From the NCBI RefSeq assembly GCF_949628215.1, contig NC_134282.1:10786223-10850222 (forward strand): 64,000 bases of DNA, read 5' to 3'. Of this stretch, positions 24,765-39,400 are shown piece by piece. A program made the translations under genes and the position numbers. Below the pieces are notes generated by a model. That model saw only the letters and a program-made list of their open reading frames with translations. It did no database searches and was not told the DNA's origin. Numbering within the stretch: position 1 is the stretch's first letter; the number at the start of each line of letters is the position of its first letter. This DNA comes from Phalacrocorax aristotelis. Its lineage: Eukaryota; Chordata; Aves; Suliformes; Phalacrocoracidae.

Positions 24765-27700
24765 CTCTGCTTCCCTACCAGCCAGCCTTCAGCACTACTC
24801 TTCCTATTTAATTACTTTGTTTCATTAGTGTGTTTGAAAGGCAGAAATGAAATATTGGAGGCTGCTGGGATTTGCAGTCTGGTCAAATTCAGTAATGGCT
24901 GTGCTTAACAAGATCTTGCAGCTAAAGGTCATCTTAACGTCTTGTACAGTGCCAGCCTTCCTGAGGGAAAATGAAGAAAGTACTCGGGCACAGGTAGAAA
25001 TTCCCATGTGTTTAAGTACCAGGCTGTGTTAGTCTGTTTTTGTGTGCTTTAGATAGGTGTGTTTACTTTAATTTATTGGCAGGATTGTGTTTGAACCTAA
25101 CCAAACATTAGTTATAAAGTTGAAATGCCTTATTGATATAGGCATTACGTGACTATAAGAGGACTTTGGCTCCATCCAGTACTTTGTCTTTCATATGATA
25201 ACATCTGTCATTTCAAAGTGTCCATCTGAAACTTGGTGTGTCATGTTTGTTTCAGATTACGGCTTATACTACCTGATTTGGAGCGAGTCTCCTTAAACTT
25301 TCTCCAGTTCTGTACTAGTGTGAGGAGTCTGGACTAATCCAGCCCTTTGATTTAGTTAAGCAAATACGGATTAGGATCATATTTTTGTCATTTGCCTCTC
25401 TGACTATATCTACCGTTTCCAGTAGGAGTGGTCAGAAGATGGGATGAATTACGCCTTCTAGGTATATATTGGTTTATTTTTAACTGTGCCAGAATTTTTG
25501 TGTGCTAATCTTGATTATTTTCTGCATTTCAGAGCAGTAAGAAATCTAGTTCTGAAAATGTCTTGCTGTTAGAACTGAGACTGTTTATTTCACTGTAGTG
25601 GATCCTCAAGGCAATGCCTGCTCTTTCATCAAGAGCAGCTGCATGGGCTTTGGCACAGGACTGGTTCCAGGTGGCTGAGGATTTACGCTACAGGTGAGAA
25701 AATATTTCCCAAATTAACATGTTCTAATGCATGTGAAGACTCTTTGAGAAGTTGGTCAGGGAATCCAAACTGTACTATTCTTACAGGATAGGAGAGTTAA
25801 TATTCAGATTTCTTAAATACACAGTTCCTGCTCTTGTTAAGCTCTGTCTGACTAAAGGAACTAATTTTTGTTACACAGTCCTTTTTTTGTGCCACAGGAA
25901 AACAGGGATGGAGTTCCAGCCTCTTCTGCCTGCGTTCTTATTCTGCACAGCAGACGTGAGATTCCAGGAGAGGACTGACATGTGTTGGCTGTGTCCAGGA
26001 GGTGAGGTTGTCTCTCACCTTCACTAGCCTCAGCAGGTCAGCCTTGTGTCCATGCATAGATAGCAAATTCTCAAACTTCGTACTTCAGGGGGAAAAAAAA
26101 ATAAAAATCCAAATTCTGCCTTGGCAACACTTATTCATTCAGAATCCTGAAATATCAAGACTGAGTTACTAATGATAAACTTTAATAGCATCTTATTGTG
26201 TACGTTATTTAGGAATGTACCATTTAGGCACTTTCGTTTGCATCAATGTAATTTTTTGACTCAATTGGTCTTATTCTGTGAAGAAATTATGTCCTTTTGT
26301 GGGGGAAAAAAAAATTACTTCCTGCCAAAAGGAAAATGGCAATATGCATTTCTCTATATTTGTCTATTATCTAGCTAATTCCTGTAGATACTTATAAAAG
26401 CCTTCATATCTTGTGGACTGTACAGCTCCCAAAGAATTTCTGCGCAGTTTAAATGAAAATGTATATGTAATACATAATCTTTGATATTTGCTAATCACAA
26501 ATATGCATGTCTGTATTTGGGAGACTTAACACTGTTTGAAGTAGGTCTGCCATTTTTTAACCCTACTTGTAGAGTTAAGTAGTATAAATAATACTAAATG
26601 TTTGGGATTTTTAAATAGCTGAAATTGCTTTCACCAGTCAATAAATATAATGTAGTTGATGTTATGTAGGAGAGAGCATACAGGAGAGCAATCAACAAGG
26701 GTGTCTGCATGTATACCTACTATCCAGTTGCAGGATATTTCATTATAGCATTATGTTGACTGCAATATTTGTTTAACTTTGGGAAGGAACAGAGTGTGTC
26801 AGCTTTTGATTATCTATGAGAAATTTAACGTGTGACTTAGCCAAAGAAATTACAGGTGCTACACATCTGAAAGTCATGGTTTATTATATGATGAAGAAAA
26901 CCTGATGCGGTTCATAGAACCTGGCCTGCAAGCTGCTAAATGAATGTGTTTACACTGGTAGCCTATGGCAGGTAAAGAAATAGGCATAGCTATCCAGATT
27001 GTAACAGTAACAACTGTAAAGAATTCCTCTAGGCTTGCTGGATTGCTAGAATTGTAGCTTCCTCATCGGATCAAAAAATTGTTGAAGAAGAGTCCTGACT
27101 AGTGCACTGAAATTGAGCTACCTAGACTCTAGCGTGCACAGTTTCCTTGGCATAGGTTGGACACACTTTTTGCATGCAGCAGCTGTCATACTAGCTGACA
27201 AGATATTTTTCTGTCTGTATGTCTAAGCTCAGGCAGCAGCTGGGAGAAATAAACTCCTGAAAACACATTTCAGTAATGCCACAATTGGCTGCAAGTAGCA
27301 GGCTCAGAACAGCAGCATGCAGATACGTTGAAGGCTGGCGCATTGCAGTGATGCTCACTGTGCTGAGCAGTCAGGCTGACTGTTCCACTCCCAAATGTTT
27401 TGCAGGTGTTAAATGACAATATATATCTTGCAGGAATCTCTTGGTGGGGCCATTTTCTTTTCATTGTTTTCCCCCTCCATCGTCAGTTGAACATGCATGT
27501 TACTATTACGAGGGCAAAAGTGACAGTGTGTGATGTGAAGTTTAGATGTTTTAACATCAGTTAGTTTATTGTGGCCGTATCTGTATTTTATGTAGGTGTT
27601 TGCTCTGCACATCGCTTTGTAGAAAGCACCTAACTCTACTCTGAGCGTGGCTTCATTTTCTGGGATTTCTTTTTCTTTCTGATTTTTAACAGACATGCAG

Positions 27701-30700
27701 CTGAAAATGGACTCTTCAGAGACACAAGTGGCCCCAGTTAGTCTTGGGCATGTCTGTCTTGATAGTCCCCTTCTAACCGTCGGTATCTACTGGTGACTAT
27801 GTGAGCATTCTCCAGTGACTGTTTCACAGGCTGCCACCAGTCCTGCCCACTTCTCAGTGCGCTCAGGGTCACTGAGTACCATCTCAGATGTTATAATCAC
27901 AGACTAGCTGAGCAGATCAGTCTTGTTGGCTGTCATGCACGATTACTGTAAGTTGGTTGTTCTTTCAACATTGTCAAATCTAATTGACCTCATCAGTTTG
28001 GTTATATAAGGTATATTATGTTTATGCTGTTTTCAAAGTAGGGGAGATAACTTCTTCCTCTCTAGTAGCCACTGAAAATGCCTTGCACCAGGTAAACATT
28101 TGTATCACACTATCAATCCCACCCTAGCGACTGCTGCAGACAGTAAGGAATTTCTGTGCTCCTTCAGAGTGATGGGATAATTCATGCAACAATGAGGACA
28201 GGTGCATTTGCTTTTTGGTGGTGTACTGACAGATGGAAGGTTTCACTGCTTTTTGCTCTGGTAAGTGTTTTAATTCTCCAAGCAGGATGTAGAAACCCAC
28301 AGTCACATCAAGCCCTCCTACCTTGATCTTGTATATTATCGCTTAGCCCACTGACCTGTTTTTGTGGGTGTATTTACTTTTTTTCTGGTGTTTAAAAAAA
28401 GAGCATCTAAATCTCCTAATTGGGAGATACTACGAAAAAAAGAAAAGCACTGCAAGATACTTGTGAAAGCAGATTTCACATCCAGAGATCTAAGAAGGAA
28501 GCTTGAGGAGGAAAGTCCTTTCTAGTAATCTGTGCATGTTTTTATTCTGTTTGATTACTGCTGTGGAAAGTGATAGTGATAAATAGGAAGTGTGAGGGGG
28601 TGAGAGTATGATGGCTTGGAGCTGTCTGAAAAACTGTATTCCTTCCTCAAACTGCCAGGTGGACTCTATAACTGTTCCTGTCACTGTTTTTGTGCTTTCT
28701 TTAGATGTCACGCATCTTTTCTAGTTTAGTATGTCTATTGTAGTCCCTGCCGATGGAAGATGAGAGCCAACACAGGCTTGCAAAATTTTTTAAAAAAAAT
28801 GTAGCCAAAGCAGATATGGTGAAGAGTTAGATTAAGCTTACTCTGCTTTTTGTACATCTGTTTTATTCACTACAGTAATCCTCTTCCTGTTTCCTTCCTT
28901 TTGTGATGCTCTTAAGGGCTGCAGGAGCACCCTACCGCCCTTGGTGTGTCATACATGAGCACATGCCTTTCCTGCAGAGTCCAGAGATGTGTTTTCAGTA
29001 GAACATATTGCCCTATTCTTGAGCATCTATAGGACACGCAAGCAAATTTCTGCTTCTTCAGCCCTTGCTTCCAGTCATTAACAAGCCCTTGACCTTGCTA
29101 ACATCAAGGTATCTGCATTAAAGTTCTACAAGGAAAAATAGTACGGCCTCTGAAGTTGAATTTAAATTAATTTCCACAAAGACAGCTTATGTGCAAAGAA
29201 GCATTCTTCCTATTAAGTGTCAGAAAACATTTTGCGAGATTTGTTGCATTATATGCATTCTGCCTCATTGTAGAACTTTGCTTATTCTTTTTAAAGGGGC
29301 TACTAAATATGTTGGAGTACAGGATGAATCATCAACAAGCCTTAGCTGCAGCCTGGCTTTGCTTGAACTGTTCTCAGAGAGGTATAATTTTAATTTAATG
29401 CTTGAAAAGTAAATGGTTAAGCCGGGACTTTCCAACTGTAGCACAGACACAGTAGAAGTGACTGTGAGGACCATGTAACCAGCAGTTCTCAGCATTACCT
29501 GTATGTAGCAAAGAAGTGGTGGTGCTGTACTGCCGTACTAGCCTGCTGTTCCAGTGCTGTTGGTACAGGAGTATTGTGCTTGCTTAGTTGCGTGATCTAA
29601 AATAAATTTGCTATGAGGTGGCATGGAAACTCATTCCTGTTGTGATAGTCTCTTTATATTATTCATTGGGCATTAATCATAGGCTGGATTAAGCAGCAAC
29701 CCATGTTCAAATCCTGCATTTGAAGAACTGTGTAATGGTTTTATAATTGTAATGGTTCCTCAGGACATGTTTTAATCTTCCTGCAGCCTTCTGTATGCCC
29801 CTGAGTAGTGCTCAATTAGTAAGCCCTATGACTTCAACTTAGGGCAGAATGTAATTGATCAAAATCTCAGGAGTTGGAGAGTAACAAAAACAAACCCCTA
29901 CAACCAAAACAAACAAAAAAACCCCCCAAAAACCCTAAGATGTTTTGCCTGACAGGCAAGTGCTATTGTTGACATGGCTGCAGTTTCCTCAAAGTCAGTG
30001 CCTGCCTTTTTGGAGGAAAGTGTCACCTGACTCAGCTCAGACACTAGGGAAAGGCTGTGATTTCTTTTTTTAATTTTTCCTGTTTTCTTGTCTCCTCACC
30101 TCTAGAGGAAACTTCCAGTGTTTTTGTTTGTTTCCTTTGCCTTTGCTTCTGGAAAGCAGAGTGGGACTACTTGTCTGCTGTGAAGATCTGTAAAAGAAGA
30201 AAGTTGGTTTCCTTCCTTTTTTAACTTACCGTATAGTAGTGCTCTTCCTGGAAGAGCTCTTTTCTGGAACTAGCACCTGAACCAAATCCAGTCCTACTGA
30301 AGCCTTCAGGATTTGACTCAGTGGGTGCGATGCCTTAGTTCAGCTCCTACTATTGCATAGTGCATTGTGCCTGACTCCTGTGCCATCAGTAGATGTTACT
30401 AAGCGTTGTTGTCTTATGCAGAGGGCGGGTGGTGCCTGTTGCTTGAAGAGGGTGTTTCATGAGCTGTTGTAGAAGACTTGAGATCCAGACATCACTGGAG
30501 CTAGTGGTGAGTGGTCACAACAGAGCCTGTTTGGCCATAGCATGTTATCACTAGAGGGAGCTGGTGGAAATCTTGGGGCTCTGTCTTCCAAGCAGTTGCA
30601 GAAATTCCTGTGGGCAGGATCTGACCCCTGAGGAGGTGGTTGTGCAATGGAATACTACTCTGGAATGAACATGTGTGTCATTCTGCAGCATTAACTTCCA

Positions 30701-32810
30701 GGTGCACTGGTGACATGAATACTTTTAGCTGTAATTATAGTTCAAAGGAATATAAAACTTCTAATTCAGGAACTTAGTCTTTCCCCATCTTCCAAACCAA
30801 ACTGCAGTTCACTAGAATGGCACCACATACATGAATTAGAAGGACCCTGTGAAAGGAGCAGCCCCAGTGAAGCGTTGTATGTAGTACAGGCACTGTATGG
30901 CAGACAGGTATTTTGTATATCTACGCAGAATACAGCCTCAGTTGTATTGTTCCAGTATGTTTCCTTAAAAAAACCCCTAAGAATTAATTAAAACATAATC
31001 TGTGTTAAGTAATATTTTTGTCTGCTTTTCTTCATTAAATATTGCTCAGATTAAAAGGGATCTTCTGTAGACTGATTTATCCTTTAACTGTAGTTTGTTT
31101 TTTTTTTTTTAATTAACACTCCCCTATTAAAAATGCGTGCTACATCTGTAAAGCATTTTTGAGGTCTTGATGGGCCTGGTGTATGAACATGACCATGAAA
31201 TAGTCGGCCGTATGATTGACAGCTCTTTTAAGGACCAGCTGGTAGCAAAAATTCAATGCACTGAGTGTATATTGTTAAATGAACTTCAGAGTTCCAGTTT
31301 AAATTATGATAGCAAAGGTTGATAGAAGGGTGGGAGTGCAGTTTAGGAAATCATCTTTCAAGAGTCTTGCAGTCTTGCCTGATTTGCTCTTCTGATTGTG
31401 ATGTGTGTGATCCAATTGCTACCGATGCTGAAAGATTTGCAGGCAAATACAGCATGCTGCAATATCAGTCATGATAACATGAAAGACACCTTAATTTTAA
31501 ACACTAAATTTCACATTTCACTCCTACAGAATCAATACATAGCTTATTCTAGCCAAGCAGTAGTTGTGGGATCATTCAGCAAGAACCATTTTAAGTTTTT
31601 AACTGGCGTGAACTTACTAATGGCTGATATCAGAGACAAGAGTGCATGAAGCATATGCTAATGAAACAAAATTGGCAATTAAATTTGCTTTTCTTCTTTT
31701 CTTTTGAGCCTGCAGATCTAAAATACATGGTATGACAGAGGTAATAAATTTTTGCTAGATTAGAGGTAAGCAGAAAACTACTGACAGCATCACGGTACGA
31801 GAAACACAAAGATACTTAATGATTGACTTTTGCACCACAAAAGCCAAAGACATAATTGTGTATTTTTTTGTTCCATGTTCTCTGAAGTGTCAGAATTGGA
31901 TGTCTTTTACTGGACATCTGTTTTAAGCATATTGCTGCAGGGGAGGGGAGCCACAAAAGTGGCACACTTCAAGCCTAAAGAGCATCTGTTCATGATGCTG
32001 TGCTATCCAGAGGTACGTATGCTAAGCTAATCACAATTTTCTGATTCATACAGCCGTTACACACCGTACAGAACAGAGTATGCTTATAGTACAGTGGCGA
32101 TAATGCTTCACACTAGTTAAACTTTTGCAAGAATGTCATAATTTTAGGGATAGACTAGAAATATAGAAAGCAAACCTCTGTAAAACTACAGTCCAAGGGA
32201 AACTAACTTTTGTTAGTCATCCTGCATAGCCAAGGTTTCACCCCCAGGCTGTGGCTGAAATAGCATTTCTTATGTCCTACTTTTATCCTAATAACATTGT
32301 TGCAAGAAGTAATGAATGCAGGCTACATCATGGTTTTTATATGTCACCAGAAAACAATTTTTTGAAGTGGTTTATTTGATTTGTGGAATGATGTTACAGT
32401 AGCATTGCAGGTCTAGGGGCAGTAATAGTTCTTCTTAAGAAAGGTTTATGAGCTGCTCTTTAGAGAGAAAAATTTCTATACACCCATTTAGTGGTAACTC
32501 TGCCCTAATTGTAAGCTTTTGAATCTCCAAGCTGGTTGGTTAAGTGTTAAAACTACTTTTGTTGCATCATTGCTGACTTCTTCTTAGGTCAGCATTATTA
32601 CTAATAAATTAAATCTTCTCTCTGTGTGTCAGTGTGTGGTGTTGCATAAAAGTGTGAGTGCTCCCTTCAAACTGACTTCTATTAGTTCAGATGAGTTTTC
32701 TGTCTCAAAGGAATGGCAGAGATAGCAAGCAAGCGTATGCATGTGTGTTATAGCTGTGTAAGGGTGATTGATTTTATGTTCCCTGATCTGCCTCATGGCA
32801 ACAGGTAGTT

Positions 32811-32829
32811 GCTCCTTCTGAGAAGGAGC
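32811..32829. promoter_or_regulatory. Palindrome centred on a STAT-type site
   Basis: GCTCCTTCT, G, AGAAGGAGC: 9-bp perfect arms around one base. The core TTCTGAGAA fits the TTCNNNGAA pattern bound by STAT factors. There is no nearby promoter, so use of the site is only inferred. Confidence 0.3.
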
Positions 32830-34545
32830 TCGTTAGTTCATCCAAGGATCTGTCATGTAATTAATAAAGGTAATCTGGAAACTTTCTTCTGCTGTGGTCA
32901 GGAGACCATAGACCCAGGGACTTCAGGGGAGCTGTTTCCTCTCATGGCTGTCCAGGTGGAGTTTGCGGATTGACATGCACTTGCGAGGTGGCACGCCTGA
33001 GGATAATCATAGCTTCAGCATTGTGTTTTTGTGGATGATGGCAGGAAAACATGAGCAATGCATCACTTGAACACTGAGAAATGGATGGTAGCACGGATGG
33101 GTGTTTCTCCATTTGATTAAAGGGAAGTGATGGGTGTTCCCAAGTTCACCAAGAGCTCTGTCTGAATAGCTGGCCAAGAGGCTTCCCCTAGCTTAGCTAA
33201 CAGGTGACTGCACATTCATCGTGCATTTCCAGCAGTTGCCTGTGCTAGTATTTGCCTCTGAGCAGTAACGTACTAAAGAGTAAGAGAAGAATATGAGAAT
33301 AGCTTATAAGGGAATACAAGTGTGAGTTCATAACCTGTGTGGATACACATGCATTCTGTTGCCCCATCTTTCCAAATGCACCTGTGCAGCCCATGCTATT
33401 ATTTCCCAGGCTGTGTCTCATCTACAGATGTCATTCAGTTACCACGCCCTGCCAGTGTTTCCACAAGAGGTGATTCCCTCCTATTAACCTTTTGCCGATG
33501 GTGGGTGGGACCAGAAGCTTTGCAAGAAGAGTTCTAATGAGAAACTCTGGTAGAAGTTGTAGTGCAGGGCATCCGAATGACAATGATATTAGTAAATCCC
33601 CCTTGATTCATATCTGACCAGTTTTTATAATATAAAACAATTTTTTTCAAGGCTTCTTGTTTTTTTCTTTAGATTGCTTTCAAGGTAATTGGAAGACATT
33701 TGTCATGTGTCTGTTTCAGCTGTATCTCAATCACTGTGTCTTTTAGCAAACCATGCCTAGGAGTGGCTATAAGGCAGAGTACAACAGCAGGGCTGACCAT
33801 TTGGAATGTTAGGAGAAACTACTGGGAAGAAACACATTGTCCTTTTCAATAGAGAAATATCTTTCCATTTTTTTGTCATCTTTAATTTAAAACAGGAGAG
33901 TGCTTTATATTTGCTCAGAAAACATTGATGGCAGAAATGTTTCATTGTGAATATTTTAGCCTTTGCCTGGTTATGAGAACATCTTTAGGTGCTAAAATGG
34001 TAAAACAGCAACATTCAGTTTAGGGAGATAAGCAAGATTAACACTGGGGATTTGGCATAGCAGAATATAATAACTTCATTTCCATTAAGGGAATAGCAGC
34101 CAGACTGTCCTGACTGTGTACCGACAAGCTAAGGAAAGAGGGTTCTGTGGCATCCTCAGAGCACAGGAGCCTTACAGCGTACATGTGCAACAAGTTCTAA
34201 TATGGTAGCGTGCCTAGTGTCCAGTCAGGGAAACTAAGCCTAGTCTGCATGACCCTGTTCTTGAGAGCGTGCTGACTCTGATGTGATGGGTCTGGGTCTG
34301 CCTGACCGCTTCTGTATTAATTTTGCAGATATGATTCCCCCCTGCCCCTCTTGATTTCCTCTTTAGTAAAGGGGTATGGATGTTTCCAGGATTACTGTGG
34401 GCATTAAAATATATTAGTGTAGTCAGAGATCTCATTTTTTTTTTTTTATGGCACTTTTCTGTTGCAATTCAGTTTCTTCTGTTGATTATGATGAATCACT
34501 CTGGGAATCTGGCTTAGGGTGGAGGTGCTAGATGTGGTTGTAGTT

Positions 34546-36400
34546 CACAGAATCACAAAATGGTGGGGGTTGGAAGGGACCTCTGGTGATCATCTTGGCC
34601 AACCCCCCTGCTTGAGCAGGCACACCCAGAGCAGGGGGCACAGGAACACGTCCAGGCGGGTTTGAATGTTTCCAGGGAAGGGACCCCACAGCCTCCCTGG
34701 GCAGCCTGTGCCACTGCTCTGGCACCCGTGCAGGAAAGAAATTTTTTCTCATATTGAGGTGGAACTTCCTGTGTTCCAACTTGTGCCCGTTGCCCCTTCT
34801 CCTGTCATTGGGCACTATTGAAAAGAGCCTAGTCCCATCAATCTGACATCCACCCCTTAGATACATATAGGTATTGATGAAATCTCCCCTCAGTCTTCTC
34901 TTCTCCAGGCTAAACAAACCAAGCTCTCTCAGCCTTTCCTCATAAGGGAGATGCTCCAGCCCCCTGATCATATTGGTAGCTCTCTGCTGGACTTGCTCAA
35001 GCAGTTCCGCATTGTTCTTAAACTGGGGGGCCCAAAACTGGACAGAATACTCCAGATGTGGTCTCACTAGGGCAGAGTAAAGGGGGAGAATAACCTCACT
35101 CGATCTGCTGGCCACATTCCTTTTAATGCAGCCCAGGATACCATTGGCCTTCTTGGCTACAAGGGCACATTGCTGGCTCATGGTCAGCTTGTCCACCAGC
35201 ACTCCCAAGTCCTTCTCAACAGAGCTGCTTCCAGTAGTTCAGCCCCCAGCCTGTATTGATGCATGGGGTTGTTCTTCCCCAGGTGCAGGACCTTGCGTTT
35301 GCTTTTCTTGAATTTCATCAGGTTCCTCTCGGCCCAGCTCTCCAGCCTGTCAAGGTCTCGCTGGATGGCAGCACAGCCTTCTGGTGTATCAGCCACTCCT
35401 CCCAGCTTGGTATCATCAGCAAACTTGCTGAGGTTACACTCTATCCCATCATCCAGGTCATTGATGAATACGTTGAACAGGACTGGACCCAGCACAGACC
35501 CCTGGGGAACACCACTAGCGACAGGCCTCCATCCAGACTCTGCCCCACTGATCATGACCCTCTGAGTTCTGTTGTTGGGCCAGTTCTCAATCCACCTCAC
35601 TGTCCACTCATCCAACCCACACTTCCTTAGCTTGCCTGTGAGGAGGCTATGGGAGACAGTGTCGAATGCCTTACTGAAGTCAAGATGGACAACATCCACT
35701 GCTCTCCCTTCATCGACCCAGCCAGTCATGCCATCATAGAAGGCTATCAGGTTGGTCAAGCATGAGCTTCCCTTGGTGAATCCATATTGACTGTTTCTGA
35801 TAGCCTTCTTGTCCTCTACATGCCTGGGGATGACCTCCAGAACGAACTGCTCCATCACCTTTCTCAGGATGGAGGTGAGGCTGACTGGCCTGTAGTTTCC
35901 CAGGTCCTCCTTCTTGCCCTTTTTGAAGATTGGAGTGACATTTGCTTTCCTCCAGTCCTCAGGCACCTCTCCTGTCCTCCACGACCTTTCAAAGATGATG
36001 GAGAGTAGCTCAACAAGAACATCCACCAGCTCCCTCAGCACTCGTAGGTGCATCCCATCAAGCCCCATGGGTTTGCAAGGATCCAGTTTGCATGGGTGAT
36101 CTCTGACCCAATCCTCTCAACCAATGGTAAGTCTTCCTTTCTCCAGACTTTTCCTCTCTTCTCTGGGGGCTGAGATGCCCGAGGGCCAGCCTTAGCAGTA
36201 AAGACCGAGGCAAAGAAGGCATTCAGTAACTCTGCCTTCTCTGCATCCTGCGTCGTCAGGGCCTGTTCCTTGTTCAGCAGTGGGCCCACTGTATCCCCAG
36301 TCTTCCTTTTACTGCTGGTGTATTTAAAGAAGCCCTTCTTGTTATCTTTGACATGCCTTGCCAGATTTAATTCCAAGTGGGCCTTGGCCTTCCTCGTCAC
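34546..36400 (-). pseudogene. CR1 ORF2 reverse-transcriptase remnant
   Basis: Read from 36400 leftwards. A linker segment (36400-36035) with a KAKAHLELNLAR start is followed by the RT core at 36068-35184, with motifs [21 protein letters not shown] (motif A), [14 protein letters not shown] (motif B) and [10 protein letters not shown] (motif C with both catalytic aspartates). The thumb and C-terminal part follow at 35208-34528. At least three frame changes break it: near 36.07 kb, near 35.20-35.22 kb and near 34.68 kb. With the missing endonuclease, this copy cannot move itself. It has no relation to the neighbouring TM4SF genes. Confidence 0.9.
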
Positions 36401-36410
36401 ATCTCTGCAA
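34546..36410 (-). mobile_element. 5'-truncated CR1 LINE, first copy
   Basis: About 1.86 kb of CR1 in minus orientation. The 3' end at the left reads, on its sense strand, GGTCCCTTCCAACC then a worn terminal repeat ending near 34546. Upstream lie the linker and almost the whole reverse-transcriptase region. Similarity fades just above 36.40 kb, so the endonuclease and ORF1 parts are missing, the usual result of incomplete target-primed reverse transcription. The copy is fairly well kept and so not among the oldest. Confidence 0.9.
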
Positions 36411-39400
36411 TGTTGAAGTAATTTGCTTTTGTAGGAGAAATGTGATGCTTCACAGTTTTCTTTTTCTTGATAAAATTGTCTGGTTTTTTGAGGGAGGTTT
36501 CCTCACTGCACGTTGTGGTAACTTTGACGGTCTCTGAAAAACTGCTCCTCTCTGCAATAGGTAAATGTAGAACTTGTCAAAAAATATAACGAGGGTTTCC
36601 AACACACTGCTGAACTAGAGAAAGTAATTTCTGTTACTCCTGTCATGCAGGTCGAGGAGCAGGTACAGAAAGCTGAAGAATGTTCAGCTTTTGAGAGCTT
36701 GAATTTAGAGAGCTCTTCTACTATTTGTGACATCTCCCACTTTTTGGCATCAGGAAGCACTAGTCTCCTCCTAACATCTTTATTTTGTGAAAGAAGCAGG
36801 CTTCTGTCCTCTTACTACAGTAGAAGAGGGAAAGCAACAATGACTATTGAGGTGGTGTGTTTTGTTTTATAGAGGGGCTGCTGGATCCTTGGACCCCATG
36901 TGAAATTAAGCTTGGTGTTAGATACCTTAGTAGCTGGACAAGGCACCTAACTTTAGCCACTTCTCTGGCATGAAACGTCAGTGTCCTGCTCCAGGTAGCA
37001 CTGTTCTGCTGAGAAACTTTATCCTGCAGGACTGATGATTTGGGGATACAAGCCAGTTGCTTTAATTGCTTATTAACCAGCCCCCTTCTGCCAGGAGAGG
37101 ATATGGAAGACTTTCATAATAGTCTTACCTGCTGGATCTTAGAGTGTGTTATCAAAATTGCTTCATTGCCCCCTTGATTGTCTTGTGCTTCCTGTACCAC
37201 ATTGCAGTAGGTGTCTGTCAGCCAGAGCTGAGGACTAGGCCTACAGTCTAAAGTTAGGCTTTATCCTAGAATTAAACTTGTATTGTCTCTAATAGGGCTG
37301 GGTGGTTGATTGCCTCTTAATATGTATTCTTTGTCCAGGAACAGGCATCAAAGCTAGAGGAACAGTCCTGTGAGAGAACTATTGGCATTTCCCATGGGCA
37401 AGCATCTGTGAGTGAGTAAGCCATTATCTTACCTCTTTAAGTGAAAACACTGTGGTTCTTGTCTAAAAGACTTAAAACCTAATTACAGTTTTGTTTACAC
37501 TAGTGTAAACTCTGCCATCTCATGGTGCTGGAGCATGTCACAAGCTACAGTTTGGGCCCTTCTGTTCATCAGATTGATGAGAAGCTCATGTTGGGCTACT
37601 GCTTGTGCATGGGCCAGTTTAATAATTTAAAACTTGACATGCCCACAACGCATTTAAAAAGATCCACCACTGCTTGCTTTACCAAGCAGTAAAATTAGGA
37701 TTTACAAAGCAAACAGGCATGAAAAGTAAACAAGCTCAAGATTTTTATAACCTATATGATTATATAGGAGGGTGATCTGAACTGCTATTGTATTGTCTGG
37801 GTTGTTTGGTTTTTTTTGTAGTAACTGCAGATTGCAAAGCCCATGCAATCAGCAGGCTTGATACTGTACAGAATTGATTTTAAATATAGGAAGTTCTCGA
37901 TTATGTGAAATCTTATTTCAAATCAAGTGTTTTGAAAACAATTATACAGGTTATAAATAGAACAGATTTTAAACCTAATTCCCAGCCACTGTATGTACGG
38001 TGTGGTAGTGGAGGGTGGGGGGTTGGGTTGTGTTTTTTGGCAGGGAGTGGTTTGGATTTTTTAGCATGACACAATAAAGGGAGTTTTCAGTTGAGCAGCC
38101 ATCTAATTCTGCAGAGGAAACTTGCAGGATGATGTTTATGCTCGTTTTAGTCATCAGAGGTGAAGTGCACAATAATGGTAAACCTCTGTTTCTGCAATTG
38201 GAGGATATTTCTCATCATGAAGGAAGTCTCCAAGGTCAACAGCTACAATACCCGGAGAAGTTACATCACAAAACCACATCTGCACAAGACTGCTCTTCCG
38301 CGCCCCCCTCCCCTTTTCTTTTTGCACACTTGAACATGCTTGCTCTCTCTCAGCTCAAGTGTTGCTCATATCACTTGCAGGAATACCATGGATTTGATTT
38401 GGACTTCTGTTTACAGTGTTATTTAGCTGCTTAAAAAAATACACCTCCAAATCAAAACCTCTTTTTTTTCCCCCCTAAATAATTTTAAAAGTCTCACTAT
38501 GGTCTCCTAATATTCTGTATGTTCCCAAACTCAGTTTGTCTAGCTACTGTTTTTGCAGTGAGAATTACATTGTATTATGATGATGGCAGCAGCACCTCCC
38601 AAATCTAGTCCAGGCCTGTGCATTTCTTAGTTATCTTCTGTCATGTGATAGTAGTGGGCATGGCAGCTCATGCCTCTGTCTTGAGCTGTATGTATGTGAA
38701 GAAGAAAACTTTTGGCTATTTTAGCAAAATTTGCATGAGGAAAAAGAGAGAAGGCTATATCTTAATTTTTTCCAGGTCCCTTTATATCTCCATTTTCTAT
38801 GCAAATTAATGTTACTGGTACATGTAGCACAATTAGGAAACCCCTGATATAATATATTTCTCTCTGTTCAGGGCTTTCTTTTTTTTGTATTTCTATACAT
38901 GAAATTTCAGTGCAAGGACTGTTTTTTATAATCCTCCTCTTGAAGTAGTATTTTTCACCAGTGTCTGCCTCATTTAGCTTTAACAAATGGCTCTTAATCT
39001 AAATCAGCTTGTCTTATAATGGCAAGAACAAGGACACTCCTTAGAAGCCTACCTGTCCATTTTATTTGTTTTCCAACCTCCTGATGAGGTTTGCTCTTAT
39101 TCCGTCGGCAGGACAGCAAAGTGAGAGGTTGCTCTACATACTCCTCATTGCCGTAGTCCTTATTCTATTTATACTCAAAACTCTGACTCAGTACAGCTGA
39201 AGTCAACTGAGCCTTTCCCTGGCTTCAGGTTGTTCTGAGTCAGTCTATAAACCTAAAAGTTAAAGCTGCTTCTAACAAAGAAAACAAAACCTTTTTCCTT
39301 CAGTTCCTAACAGAACTTATATTGTGGTTTAAGCCTGTTGTTCATGTCTAATCATGTTCACTGGTGATCGTTCCAAGCACTGTATATTAGAGTGAAATCA

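Larger units (their letters stand above)
4804..34545. other. Long TM4SF4-TM4SF1 intergenic interval
   Basis: Nearly 30 kb without a supportable protein-coding gene or RNA gene. Open frames are scattered, mostly 60-130 residues, and none resembles a known family. Features listed separately inside it are simple repeats, two palindromes, a hairpin and one CpG-rich patch. TM4SF1 and TM4SF4 are divergent here, so distal enhancers for either could lie in this stretch, but none can be proven by eye. Confidence 0.55.
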
